Positions 16,428 through 25,366 are shown, numbered from the stretch's first letter. The stretch: 64,000 nucleotides of DNA from Psychroflexus montanilacus (GCF_020164535.1 NZ_JAIQZC010000003.1:310001-374000); one strand, 5' to 3'. The notes: generated by a model not told the origin, from the letters alone. Program-made: numbers and translations.

Positions 16428-16444
16428 TTAACAACTACATAACA
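16428..16444 (+). promoter_or_regulatory. Candidate PhoB-type direct repeat upstream of the surface lipoprotein gene
   Basis: TTAACA (16428-16433) and ATAACA (16439-16444) are spaced exactly 11 bp apart, as in Pho boxes. They end 20 bp before the -7 box at 16465. A PhoB/PhoR-like pair is encoded 4.3 kb downstream. Only two repeat units are clear. Confidence 0.3.
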
Positions 16445-16464
16445 TCGAAGCTGCATTCCGCTCG

Positions 16465-16472
16465 TAAGTTTG
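16465..16472 (+). promoter_or_regulatory. -7 promoter box TAAGTTTG for the lipoprotein-receptor locus
   Basis: An exact TAnnTTTG match 30 nt upstream of the ATG at 16503, preceding the lipoprotein and TonB-receptor genes. Confidence 0.5.
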
Positions 16473-16502
16473 CGACATCAAAAAACATTAAAATTTATTA
16501 AA

Positions 16503-17783
16503 ATGAAAAAATTATTTTTATCTGCGGCAGTAATTGCTTCAATGTTTATGGTGTCTTGTTCAAGTGACGATGACGCTCCTATTGTAGATCCGCCAAATGA
16601 AGAGCCTGGAGATCCAGATGATCCTGAAGCTCCAGAAGATGTTGTTGTTTCTGGTTTTATAACTGAAGACACCACCTGGACAAACGATAGAATCTGGATT
16701 CTTGATGGTAAAGTTGTTGTTGATGAAGGCGCTACCCTAACAATTGACCCAGGAACAATAATTAAAGGTGAGGAAGGTACTCAAACATTAGCTTCAGCCT
16801 TAGTTATAGATACTGGTGCTAAACTCAACGCAGTAGGTAGTCCAGAAGAGCCAATTATTTTTACTTCTATTCTAGATAATATTGAAGTAGGTCAGACTAA
16901 AGGAACGAACCTTGATGTTAACGATAGATCGCTTTGGGGTGGTGTTATTGTTTTAGGTCTTGCTCCATCTTCTTTTAGAGGTGATGTAGATCAAGTTCTT
17001 ATAGAAGGTCTTCCAGAAAACTCTGGATATGGACTTTATGGTGGTGATGATCCTAATGATGATTCAGGTCACCTAGAATATATATCAATTCGTCACGGTG
17101 GTGCTGAAATCGGAGAAGGTAATGAAATTAATGGTCTTACTCTTGGTGGAGTAGGTAATGGAACTATCATTAGAAATATTGAAGTTGTTGCTAACTTAGA
17201 TGATGCAATCGAATGGTTTGGTGGAACTGTAGATTCTTCAAACCTTATTGTATGGGGACATGGAGATGATGGTTTAGATTTAGATCAGGCTTATTCTGGA
17301 ACTATTTCTAACGCGGTGATTATCCAAACTAATGTTTCTGACCATGCTTTCGAAATAGATGGACCAGAAGGTTCTTACCAGGACAGTTATACAATTGAAA
17401 ACGTAACTGTATTCAATGATAACTCTTCTGAAGAAAATGATAATACAGGAGGTAGAGAATTTGCACAATTTAGAGATGGTGCAAGAGGTTCTATGACAAA
17501 CATCTTAATGTTAGACGGATTACCAACTGCTACTTTCAATATCAGAGATGACTCTGAAGCAAATTATACTGATGGTTTGTTAACATTTGAAGGTCTTGAA
17601 ATAGTGCTTCCTGATGGAACAACTCTTGAAGACATTTTTACTGATGGTACTGGATCTACAACATTCACTGAAGATGCAGCAGAATTTGTAACTGTCCTTC
17701 CAGCTCCTGCTGATGCTACAATAGGTGCAGACTTAAGTGTATTTGCTTGGTCTTACACAGCTCAAGAGTCTGGTAAATTTTAA
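16503..17783 (+). CDS. Surface lipoprotein with beta-helix-like repeats
   Basis: 426 residues from the ATG at 16503, which gives a clean lipoprotein signal peptide with lipobox FMVSC (Cys about residue 19). The next residues, SSDDD and an Asp/Glu/Pro-rich stretch, resemble the acidic lipoprotein surface-export signal of Flavobacteria. The body consists of repeated strands typical of a right-handed parallel beta-helix (ILDGKVVVDEGATLTIDPGT, ISIRHGGAEIGEGNEINGLT, DGLDLDQAYSGTISNAVI). Homologues are usually annotated only as hypothetical. It is paired with a TonB-dependent receptor downstream across a hairpin, so it may be that receptor's surface substrate-binding partner. The substrate is not readable. 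Confidence 0.8.
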   Translation: MKKLFLSAAVIASMFMVSCSSDDDAPIVDPPNEEPGDPDDPEAPEDVVVSGFITEDTTWTNDRIWILDGKVVVDEGATLTIDPGTIIKGEEGTQTLASALVIDTGAKLNAVGSPEEPIIFTSILDNIEVGQTKGTNLDVNDRSLWGGVIVLGLAPSSFRGDVDQVLIEGLPENSGYGLYGGDDPNDDSGHLEYISIRHGGAEIGEGNEINGLTLGGVGNGTIIRNIEVVANLDDAIEWFGGTVDSSNLIVWGHGDDGLDLDQAYSGTISNAVIIQTNVSDHAFEIDGPEGSYQDSYTIENVTVFNDNSSEENDNTGGREFAQFRDGARGSMTNILMLDGLPTATFNIRDDSEANYTDGLLTFEGLEIVLPDGTTLEDIFTDGTGSTTFTEDAAEFVTVLPAPADATIGADLSVFAWSYTAQESGKF

Positions 17784-17806
17784 AAAAATAATATTATAAA
17801 TTTAAT

Positions 17807-17839
17807 AAAGACTCATCCCTTAATTGTGGATGAGTTTTT
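17807..17839 (+). terminator. Hairpin/attenuator between the lipoprotein and receptor genes
   Basis: ACTCATCC (17811-17818) pairs with GGATGAGT (17828-17835), extended by A/T pairs and followed by a T-run to 17839, only 18 nt before the receptor ATG. As with the peptide/GLPGLI hairpin, it would give higher expression of the first gene. Confidence 0.6.
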
Positions 17840-17856
17840 ACTATAAAAAAAGGTTA

Positions 17857-20673
17857 ATGAAAATAATTATATCTGGAATCTTCATATTGATATTTTCTTT
17901 TTGTTATTCTCAATCAGGGACGATTAGAGGAACAATTACTGATGGTGAATTGAATGATGTCCTCCCATTTGCAAATATTTCTGTAAAAAATACTACTAAA
18001 GGTGCAACATCAGACTTTGATGGTGATTTTGAATTGAATCTTGAAGAAGGAACCTATGATTTGGTTTTTTCATTTGTAGGTTACCAAACTAAAGAAATTA
18101 CAGAAGTTTCTGTGTTACCAAATAATACTACTATTGTTAATGTAACTTTAACCTCTGCTGCTGGCAATTTGGAAGAAGTCATTGTTACTACAACAGCAAG
18201 ACGAAATACAGAGCAGTCTGTTTTGAGATTGCAAAAAGAATCAGGTGTATTAATGGACGGCCTTTCCTCTGAAAGTATGCAAACTTCTGGGGCGTCAAAT
18301 GTTGCTAGCGCTGTCAAAAGAGTTCCTGGAGTATCAATACAAGGCGGTAAATATGTTTATGTTAGAGGATTAGGCGATCGTTATACGAAATCACTTTTAA
18401 ATGGTATAGACATACCTGGTCTGGATCCTGATAAAAACACAGTACAGATGGACATTTTTCCATCTAATTTACTTGAAAATATAGTAGTAAGTAAAACTGC
18501 TTCGGCAGATCTTACTGCTGAATTTACAGGTGGTATCGTTGACATTAATCTTAAAGATTTTTCATCAAAGGAGGAGTACCAGATAAGTATTGGCACCTCA
18601 TTTAATCCAACCATGCATTTTAACAATGATTTTGTATCAGGTGAAACAAGAACTAGTGATTTTTTTGGTTTTGATGACGGCACAAGAGATTTGCCAATAC
18701 CTACTGACATTGACATACCTACTGCGGTAGGAGATGGTACAAATGCTGATGGAGTAAGTGTTACAGATATTACCAGAGCTTTTAATCCAAGGCTTGGAGC
18801 AACTCGATCTACAAGTGATGCAAATGCAAATCTGAGTCTTTCTACAGCAAATCAATTTAATCTTGAGAATGATTCTAAAATCGGTTACCAAGCTGCATTT
18901 TCATTAAGAAATACTGTAGATTATTTTGAAGGATTTGAGCAAAATTTCTTCCTAAAGCCTAATGACCCAAGCGAAAATCAAATTATCGCAGACAGAACAC
19001 AAGTAGGTGATGTAGGTATTAGAAATAACCTAATGAGTTTAATGGGTGGGCTTAGCTATCAAAAAGGTAATTCAAGATATAAACTTAATATTTTACATCT
19101 TCAAAATTCTGAAGCTAAAGCTGGCTTATTCACTGGGAGAACTCTTATCAATGATGATATTACAGTAAAGAGAGATAATATCGAATACAGCCAGCGTGGT
19201 TTAACGAACATATTATTATCAGGAAAGCATACAAATCAAGACGCATCTTGGACAACTGAATGGAAAGTTTCACCAAGTTTCACAAAGGTGGAGGACAAAG
19301 ATGTAAGAGTTACACCTTTTGAAGAAACTGAAACCGGTTTTGTTATCAGACCAAGTACAGCTGGTGCACCGCAAAGAATCTGGAGGAATTTAGATGAGTT
19401 TAATATCTCAAATAAAATAGATTTCACCAACAAGCATTTGCTATTTGATAGACAAGCTAAATTCAAATTTGGTGGTGCTTTTACATTTAAGGAAAGAGAT
19501 TTCTCTATTGATCAGTATTTGATTTCATTAAGGGGCGTAAATTCTTCTCCTGTTAATGGGGACCCTAATAATATTTTGCTAGAAGAGAATTTATGGACAT
19601 CAGAAAATAGTGGAGGATACTCAATAAGAGGAAATTTCCAGCCTGCTAATACATTCAATTCTAAAGCTCAAATTAGAGCTGCATTCGCCATGGAAGAATT
19701 TAAAATTTCTGATAAATTAAAATCTATTATTGGACTTAGGTTTGAACAATACTTATTAAACTATACAGGTCAGAACAATCAAGGAGACCTTGTTTTAGAA
19801 GACGAGACAGTGATTGACGATCCAAGTTTTTATCCATCAGCCAATTTTATTTATGAGTATGATGATTTAACTAATTTCAGGTTATCCTACTCTAGGACAA
19901 CAGCAAGACCTTCCTTCAAAGAAGCTTCTATTGCTCAAATTTTTGATCCTCTTACCAATTTAACTTTTGTAGGTAATATTGACGTTAAGCCATCCTTTAT
20001 TCAAAATTTTGATGTTCGTTACGAGCGTTTTCAAGACAACGGAGGCCTGATTGCTTTGAGTGCATATTACAAAGATTTGACCGATCCCATCGAAATGGTT
20101 TCCTTTCCAACCAATCCTAATAACATAGAACCTAGAAATGTTGGGTCAGCTAGAGTTTTAGGAGCAGAGTTAGACTTAAGACAGAGATTAGATTTTATTT
20201 CTGCTTTAGAACGCTTTAGTTTTAATATGAATCTTTCCGTAATTCATTCGGAAGTTGAAATGGCTGAAAGAGAATTTGAATCAAGACGAAGTGCTGCCAG
20301 AGATGGGCAAACCATTGATGATACTAGACAATTACAAGGTCAATCTCCATTTTTAGTAAATTTGAGCTTAAATTACGATGATAAAGATAAAGGCTGGGAA
20401 TCTGGTTTATTTTATAATGTTCAAGGTGAAACTTTAGAAGTAGTTGGAATTAGAGAAGTACCTGATGTTTTTACTCAGCCTTTCCACAACCTTAGCTTTC
20501 AGCTCACAAAAACTTTCGGCAAAGAAAAAAATTCTTCAGTAAATATTGGTATTAGTAACCTTTTAAACGACACAATTAGAAGTTACTACGAGTCTTTTGG
20601 CTCAGAAAGCAGAGTATTTTCAAGAAGAAAAATTGGTAGGGCTTTCTCTCTAGGTTACAGTTATAAATTTTAA
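17857..20673 (+). CDS. TonB-dependent receptor with carboxypeptidase-like domain
   Basis: 938 residues from the ATG at 17857, where the signal peptide MKIIISGIFILIFSFCYSQ begins; an upstream in-frame TTG lies in the hairpin and is rejected. Order: carboxypeptidase-regulatory-like domain (about 20-105, GTIRGTITDGELNDVLPF), plug domain (about 110-235, with YVRGLGDRYTKSLLNGIDIP and VVSKTASADLTAEFTGG), then a 22-strand-type barrel ending FSLGYSYKF. It imports an unknown ligand through the outer membrane with TonB energy. Neighbours suggest regulation by the PhoB/PhoR-like pair and partnership with the surface lipoprotein; phosphate or an organophosphate is a hypothesis only. Confidence 0.88.
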   Translation: MKIIISGIFILIFSFCYSQSGTIRGTITDGELNDVLPFANISVKNTTKGATSDFDGDFELNLEEGTYDLVFSFVGYQTKEITEVSVLPNNTTIVNVTLTSAAGNLEEVIVTTTARRNTEQSVLRLQKESGVLMDGLSSESMQTSGASNVASAVKRVPGVSIQGGKYVYVRGLGDRYTKSLLNGIDIPGLDPDKNTVQMDIFPSNLLENIVVSKTASADLTAEFTGGIVDINLKDFSSKEEYQISIGTSFNPTMHFNNDFVSGETRTSDFFGFDDGTRDLPIPTDIDIPTAVGDGTNADGVSVTDITRAFNPRLGATRSTSDANANLSLSTANQFNLENDSKIGYQAAFSLRNTVDYFEGFEQNFFLKPNDPSENQIIADRTQVGDVGIRNNLMSLMGGLSYQKGNSRYKLNILHLQNSEAKAGLFTGRTLINDDITVKRDNIEYSQRGLTNILLSGKHTNQDASWTTEWKVSPSFTKVEDKDVRVTPFEETETGFVIRPSTAGAPQRIWRNLDEFNISNKIDFTNKHLLFDRQAKFKFGGAFTFKERDFSIDQYLISLRGVNSSPVNGDPNNILLEENLWTSENSGGYSIRGNFQPANTFNSKAQIRAAFAMEEFKISDKLKSIIGLRFEQYLLNYTGQNNQGDLVLEDETVIDDPSFYPSANFIYEYDDLTNFRLSYSRTTARPSFKEASIAQIFDPLTNLTFVGNIDVKPSFIQNFDVRYERFQDNGGLIALSAYYKDLTDPIEMVSFPTNPNNIEPRNVGSARVLGAELDLRQRLDFISALERFSFNMNLSVIHSEVEMAEREFESRRSAARDGQTIDDTRQLQGQSPFLVNLSLNYDDKDKGWESGLFYNVQGETLEVVGIREVPDVFTQPFHNLSFQLTKTFGKEKNSSVNIGISNLLNDTIRSYYESFGSESRVFSRRKIGRAFSLGYSYKF

Positions 20674-20692
20674 ATGTTTTTTGATATTAGCC

Positions 20693-20725
20693 AAAAGCTG
20701 CTCCAGATGGAGCAGCTTTTTTTTT
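20693..20725 (+). terminator. Strong terminator after the TonB-dependent receptor
   Basis: AAAAGCTGCTCC (20693-20704) and GGAGCAGCTTTT (20709-20720) form a 12-bp perfect stem with loop AGAT, followed by more T residues. Confidence 0.9.
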
Positions 20726-20762
20726 GTGACTATTCTTAACTTTAAGCTAATATTCAAATCCC

Positions 20763-20770
20763 TAAATTTG
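20763..20770 (+). promoter_or_regulatory. -7 promoter box TAAATTTG for the two-component system
   Basis: An exact TAnnTTTG match, 22 nt upstream of the response-regulator ATG and just after the strong terminator, so the regulator pair has its own promoter. Confidence 0.5.
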
Positions 20771-20792
20771 TTTCAAACAAAACGATAAATTC

Positions 20793-21479
20793 ATGAAAAA
20801 ATCTGACATCACTATTCTTGTTGTGGATGACGATCCAGATATCTTAGAAATCTTAAGTTATAACTTAAATGCTGAAGGCTATAAAGTAGTCACGGCAGAA
20901 AACGGGTTGGAAGCCGTCAAAAAAGCAAAAAAGAAAAAGCCGCAGTTAGTGATTTTGGATGTGATGATGCCAGAGATGGACGGGATAGAAGCCTGTGAAC
21001 AGATTCGTGAAACCAAAGGCCTGGAGAATACCATCATCACTTTTTTAACGGCCAGAGGAGAAGATTACTCACAAGTAGCAGGATTTGACGCTGGCGCCGA
21101 TGATTACATTACCAAGCCAGTAAAACCCAAAGTCTTAATGAGCAAAGTGAAAGCCTTGTTGAGACGCTTTAAATCGGGATCATCTGAAAAGAACATCGTA
21201 GAAATAGGAGATATTATCATCAATCGGGATGAGTATAAAATTTCTAACCAAGGAACTGAGATGACCTTACCGAGAAAAGAATTTGAATTGCTATCTTTAC
21301 TCACTTCAGAACCAAATAAAGTCTTCAAAAGAGATGATATTTTGAATACGGTCTGGGGAAATGAAGTGGTTGTAGGTGGGAGAACCATCGATGTCCACAT
21401 TCGAAAACTGAGAGAAAAATTGGGCGATGATAAATTCAAAACCGTGAAAGGCGTCGGCTATAAGTTTGTTCATGAATGA
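20793..21479 (+). CDS. OmpR/PhoB-family response regulator
   Basis: 228 residues. The receiver domain (about 5-120) has the acidic pocket VVDDDPD (11-17), phospho-acceptor Asp56 in VILDVMMPEMDG, Thr86 and Lys108 (YITKPVKP). The C-terminal winged-helix DNA-binding domain (about 130-226) contains VVVGGRTIDVHIRKLREKLG. The closest recognised type is PhoB/PhoP. It overlaps the sensor kinase gene by 4 nt (ATGA). Target genes are not proven; the receptor and lipoprotein immediately upstream are the obvious candidates. Confidence 0.92.
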   Translation: MKKSDITILVVDDDPDILEILSYNLNAEGYKVVTAENGLEAVKKAKKKKPQLVILDVMMPEMDGIEACEQIRETKGLENTIITFLTARGEDYSQVAGFDAGADDYITKPVKPKVLMSKVKALLRRFKSGSSEKNIVEIGDIIINRDEYKISNQGTEMTLPRKEFELLSLLTSEPNKVFKRDDILNTVWGNEVVVGGRTIDVHIRKLREKLGDDKFKTVKGVGYKFVHE

Positions 21480-22555
21480 GTAAAAAGTTTAAAAGATCTT
21501 ACAAGTTTGCGCTTAAAACCTCTTCTTATATTACCTTTTTCCTTACAGGATTAGTCGCACTCTATGAATATATTCAACTAGAAGTCAATTTGACTTCTAT
21601 TTTTATTTTTGCAGTGGCCTGTTTTTCGTTTTCCTTTTTTATCATTCAGTTAAGGATAGAATTTTTCATTTATAAACGTGTCAAATCCATCTACGACAGT
21701 GTGTCCATCCTCGATCAATCTACCCTGAGTGGGCAAAGAACTACATCTGACATGAAAACGCTTACCGAAGAAGTGGAGCGCTTTGCTAAAGGTAAAAAAC
21801 TGGAAATCGAAACCTTAAAAGTTAGAGAAAATTATAGAAAAGAATTTATTGGTAACGTTTCTCACGAACTTAAAACTCCCTTATTTACCGTCCAAGGCTA
21901 TATTCTTACCCTTTTGGATGGCGCTGTAAAAGATAAAAAAGTAAGAAAAAAATACCTGACCAGAGCGAGTAAAGGTGTTGATCGATTGATTTATATCGTG
22001 AAGGACCTCGATATGATTACCAAGCTGGAGACAGGTGACCTCAACCTGTATATCGAAACTTTTGACCTGGTTGAACTTGTGCAAAGTGTGTTTGACTTGC
22101 TGGAAATGAAGTCAGCCAAAAAAGAAATTAGTCTCAATTTCGATAAAGAATATGATCCCATTTTTGTAGAAGGCGATAAAGAACGAATCCAGCAAGTGGT
22201 TACCAACCTTATCGTAAATTCTATCAAATATGGAAAAAAAGGAGGAACTTCAGAAATCAGTTTTGAAGAAGTAAAAGGATCAAAAGTTATGCTGCGTGTC
22301 ACCGACAATGGTGAAGGCATAGAGAAAGAACATATCCCGCGTCTTTTTGAAAGGTTTTTTAGAGTCGACAAAACCGGATCTCGGCGTGAAGGAGGTTCCG
22401 GACTAGGACTTTCTATTGTCAAACATATCATTGAAGCCCACAATGAGCAGGTTTTTGTAGACAGTGTTTACGGTATTGGTAGCGAATTCTCCTTTACCCT
22501 TCCAAAGACTGACGGAACTCTTCTAGAGGAAACCGACGAATCTCTTCTGAATTAA
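21476..22555 (+). CDS. PhoR-like sensor histidine kinase
   Basis: 359 residues. Two membrane helices (about 17-33 and 40-63) with almost no periplasmic loop, a linker, then HisKA with the H-box NVSHELKTPL (His130) and an HATPase domain with N-box VTNLIVNSIKYG, G1 DNGEGIEKEHI and G2 GGSGLGLSI. The absence of a periplasmic sensor domain is as in PhoR, which senses through partner proteins. It is the partner of the response regulator it overlaps. Its last 62 nt overlap, tail to tail, the glycosyltransferase gene on the other strand. Confidence 0.92.
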   Translation: MSKKFKRSYKFALKTSSYITFFLTGLVALYEYIQLEVNLTSIFIFAVACFSFSFFIIQLRIEFFIYKRVKSIYDSVSILDQSTLSGQRTTSDMKTLTEEVERFAKGKKLEIETLKVRENYRKEFIGNVSHELKTPLFTVQGYILTLLDGAVKDKKVRKKYLTRASKGVDRLIYIVKDLDMITKLETGDLNLYIETFDLVELVQSVFDLLEMKSAKKEISLNFDKEYDPIFVEGDKERIQQVVTNLIVNSIKYGKKGGTSEISFEEVKGSKVMLRVTDNGEGIEKEHIPRLFERFFRVDKTGSRREGGSGLGLSIVKHIIEAHNEQVFVDSVYGIGSEFSFTLPKTDGTLLEETDESLLN

Positions 22556-23555
22556 ATCCAGAATACAACTCAACATTTTTTAGACTACTAGTTTGAAATT
22601 TTTCTTGAGATGCATAAGGAGCTATTTTTTTTTGTTCTAAACGTTTAGCTAAGTATTCCTGCTCACCCTGATGGGGTGTAGGCACAAAAAAGGCCTTTTT
22701 GCCCAGACTTGCCATGTCCATGACAGAAGAATAGCCAGACCTGCATATAACAAGCTTGGCGCTACAAATCAACTGATTTAGCTCTTCCGATTTTAAATGA
22801 TTGTAAAACTTGAGGTGTGGTAAGTTTTCCAATTTTTCTTGCTCATAAACACCTCTAACGATCACATTATTTTTTGATTTTAAAGCTGAAAAGGATTTGA
22901 TCAATTTCTGTTCAAATTGAGTTCTGAGTGGTTCCGGGCCAGAAATGACCGCCAGATAATCTATGGTTTTCTCAAGCTTTAATTGCTCAAAGCGGCTTAA
23001 TACACCAATTGTTTTCACAGGTACCTTTACTCGATTGGATTGACTTAAAATTCCGCTTAGATTAGGAGAGGTAGTAGTATCTGGAACCCAGACTTCAGCA
23101 AAGCGGTTGAGTTGTTGAGCATTGAAATAGGAAGAACTGTAAGAAAACAATCCTGCTTTAAACTGAAGTTGATGACAGATAATCACAGATTTTACACCTT
23201 TGGAATACGTGCCAAATCTATGATCAGAAACTATAAGGTCTACTCCGTGCCTTTCGACGTAAGCTTCAACCAGATCCTCGTCTTTTAAAGCCCTTTTCTG
23301 AAGCCCAAAGCCTTGCAGAATCAATTTCAGATAAAAGTAAAAACCAAATGTTGAATACGTCACCTTAGTTGAATGCAATTCTAAAACATCAAGTTCTGGA
23401 AACTCGTCTTTCAGCAATTGGAGGGCATTCCCATCTGAAGCGATACTTACTTTGCAGCCTTGTTCCAGAAAATACTGAATAATAGGAATGCATCTGCTGG
23501 CATGACCCAACCCCCAATTGAGAGGAGAAACTAAAACATGAGAGGGAAAGCCCAA
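22494..23555 (-). CDS. MurG/GT28-like glycosyltransferase
   Basis: 353 residues with the GT-B fold. The N-terminal glycine-rich acceptor motif is LVSPLNWGLGHASRCIPII. The C-terminal donor domain contains ICRSGYSSVMDMASLGKKAF and PTPHQGEQEYLA, the pattern of UDP-sugar transferases such as MurG. The acceptor is unknown; a surface glycolipid or polysaccharide is likely. The start is uncertain: TTG at 23555 is used because no ATG precedes the conserved LVSPLNWG strand in frame. The 3' end overlaps the histidine kinase gene by 62 nt. Confidence 0.75.
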   Translation of the reverse strand: MGFPSHVLVSPLNWGLGHASRCIPIIQYFLEQGCKVSIASDGNALQLLKDEFPELDVLELHSTKVTYSTFGFYFYLKLILQGFGLQKRALKDEDLVEAYVERHGVDLIVSDHRFGTYSKGVKSVIICHQLQFKAGLFSYSSSYFNAQQLNRFAEVWVPDTTTSPNLSGILSQSNRVKVPVKTIGVLSRFEQLKLEKTIDYLAVISGPEPLRTQFEQKLIKSFSALKSKNNVIVRGVYEQEKLENLPHLKFYNHLKSEELNQLICSAKLVICRSGYSSVMDMASLGKKAFFVPTPHQGEQEYLAKRLEQKKIAPYASQEKFQTSSLKNVELYSGFNSEEIRRFPLEEFRQSLEG

Positions 23556-23614
23556 AATACTTGGTTTTGTGTATTGGTAAATTTAGTTAATTTTACACGA
23601 AAATTTCAGTAAAA

Positions 23615-24292
23615 GTGGGGAGTAAAAACAAGTTAAAGCGGTTTAAAGATAATGAGGTTTTCGATAATGTGGTTCAGCCTACTCGATCTGAAATTGTTGA
23701 TGAAACATATGCTTATAAGGGCAAGTGGAAACAAGAGTTTTTCAAGAACGATAACCCATTGATTTTAGAATTGGGATGCGGTAAGGGCGAGTATACTGTC
23801 GGTTTAGCCAAGAGAAATCCAGATTCCAATTTTTTAGGGATAGATATAAAAGGCGCCAGGTTTTGGAGAGGAGCCAAAACAGCTTTGGAAGAAGATATGC
23901 CTAATGTTGGGTTCTTACGAACCCAGATTGAATTGGTGGATCAGGTTTTTGCAGAAGGTGAAGTTGATGAAATCTGGATTACATTTCCAGATCCTCAAAT
24001 CAAGTGGAAGCGGACCAAGCACAGAATGACCAATCCAGATTTCCTGGATAAATACAAGAAGATATTGACCAAAGATGGTCTTATTCATTTAAAGACCGAT
24101 AGTGAATTTATGCACGGGTATACCTTAGGTATATTGGAAGGATTGGGCCATGATATCATTTATGCACACCATGATATCTATGTGAACCACCAGGCTCCCG
24201 AAGAAGTGGTAGGTATCCAAACTTTTTATGAACAGCAGTACTTAGACAAGAAGAAATCTATTACTTACTTAAAGTTTAGACTTAAGCCATAA
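23615..24292 (+). CDS. trmB: tRNA (guanosine(46)-N7)-methyltransferase
   Basis: 225 residues. SAM-binding LELGCGKGEYTVGLA, substrate-region FLGIDIKGARFWRGAK and the TrmB signature IWITFPDPQIKWKRTKHRMT are all present, along with the family's C-terminal TFYEQQYLDKKKSITYLKF. It forms m7G46 in tRNA variable loops. The start is GTG at 23615, giving MGSKNKLKRF, the usual N-terminus in this family. It heads an apparent operon with the LysE and alkyltransferase-like genes (gaps of 3 and 1 nt). Confidence 0.93.
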   Translation: MGSKNKLKRFKDNEVFDNVVQPTRSEIVDETYAYKGKWKQEFFKNDNPLILELGCGKGEYTVGLAKRNPDSNFLGIDIKGARFWRGAKTALEEDMPNVGFLRTQIELVDQVFAEGEVDEIWITFPDPQIKWKRTKHRMTNPDFLDKYKKILTKDGLIHLKTDSEFMHGYTLGILEGLGHDIIYAHHDIYVNHQAPEEVVGIQTFYEQQYLDKKKSITYLKFRLKP

Positions 24293-24295
24293 CCA

Positions 24296-24919
24296 TTGGA
24301 GGACTTACAAATTTACATTTATACGTTTTTAGCAGCTTTTGTTGGGGTTATTCCTCCTGGACTAGTCAATATGAGTGTGGCTAAAACCTGTTTAGAAAAA
24401 GGAAGGCGTAATGGCGTATTTATGGCTTTTGGTGCTTCTCTTGTCGTTTTTTTTCAGGCTTTACTAGCGGTTCTAATTTCCAAATATATCTTTTCAAATC
24501 CACAGGTGAAAAGTATGTTTTTAAAGGCGGGAGTTGGGATTTTAATCTTAATGTTCATTTATTTCTTATTATCGGCCAATCGGAAAAAAAATCAACAAAA
24601 CATCAAAAGAAGAACAGGTACAAAAAGTTTTTTCACCGGGATTTTGGTGTCGGTACTCAATATTTTTCCAATTCCTTATTTTGTGCTTATTGGAACTTTG
24701 CTAAGCAATAACTTCCAAATCAAATTTACCATCTACAATGATTTGATTTTTGCTTTCAGTGCGGCAATGGGAACCTTAACGACACTTTACCTTTACGTAA
24801 TTTTCATTATGAAAATAGATGGGAAGACAGAGCTTTTTAAGAAGTACTCCAATTACTTTATGGCTATGTTGATGCTTGTGCTAATTGTTGTGACCTGGAT
24901 CCGACTTTATAATATGTAG
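24296..24919 (+). CDS. LysE/RhtB-family amino acid exporter
   Basis: 207 residues with six predicted membrane helices and the family's N-terminal motif AFVGVIPPGLVNMSVAKTCLEKGRRNG. LysE/RhtB proteins export amino acids or their derivatives across the inner membrane; the substrate is unknown. The start is TTG at 24296, 3 nt after the trmB stop; the helix-1 sequence begins right after it and no ATG is better placed. Confidence 0.82.
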   Translation: MEDLQIYIYTFLAAFVGVIPPGLVNMSVAKTCLEKGRRNGVFMAFGASLVVFFQALLAVLISKYIFSNPQVKSMFLKAGVGILILMFIYFLLSANRKKNQQNIKRRTGTKSFFTGILVSVLNIFPIPYFVLIGTLLSNNFQIKFTIYNDLIFAFSAAMGTLTTLYLYVIFIMKIDGKTELFKKYSNYFMAMLMLVLIVVTWIRLYNM

Positions 24920-24920
24920 T

Positions 24921-25250
24921 ATGGCAAATTCCGACTTTTTTGAAAAAGTATATGCTATTGTAGCCCTTATCCCAGAAGGAAAAGTCACTAGCTATGGCGC
25001 AATAGCAAAAGCTATAGGAGCAGCCAGAAGTTCGAGGACAGTTGGATATGCTATGAACAATTGTGTGAAACTCGACCGTGATTTACCTGCTCACAGAGTC
25101 GTCAACCGCAATGGAGTATTGACAGGTAAGCATCATTTTCCTGGGCAGGACACAATGAAACGGCTTTTGGAGGAAGAAGGATTGGAAATTGAAGATTATC
25201 AGATAAAAAATTTTAAATCGGTCTTCTGGGAACCCTCTGTAAATGAGTAG
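24921..25250 (+). CDS. Alkyltransferase-like protein (Cys-less MGMT homologue)
   Basis: 109 residues matching the C-terminal DNA-binding domain of O6-alkylguanine-DNA alkyltransferase: IPEGKVTSYGAIAKAIG, the Arg-finger region SSRTVGYAM (Arg39) and the active-site loop. In that loop the reactive Cys of PCHRV is replaced by Ala (PAHRV, residues 56-60). Alkyltransferase-like proteins bind and flip O6-alkylguanine without repairing it and flag the lesion for nucleotide excision repair. The gene starts 1 nt after the LysE-type gene stop. Confidence 0.88.
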   Translation: MANSDFFEKVYAIVALIPEGKVTSYGAIAKAIGAARSSRTVGYAMNNCVKLDRDLPAHRVVNRNGVLTGKHHFPGQDTMKRLLEEEGLEIEDYQIKNFKSVFWEPSVNE

Positions 25251-25366
25251 TTTATTCTTTAATTTCCAAATTAATAAAACTTTAGCTAATATATTGTTTT
25301 GAAAACACAACTATATCTCTATATTTGTTTCAGGATGAAGTTTTTCATAATAGATTGGTTAATTAG

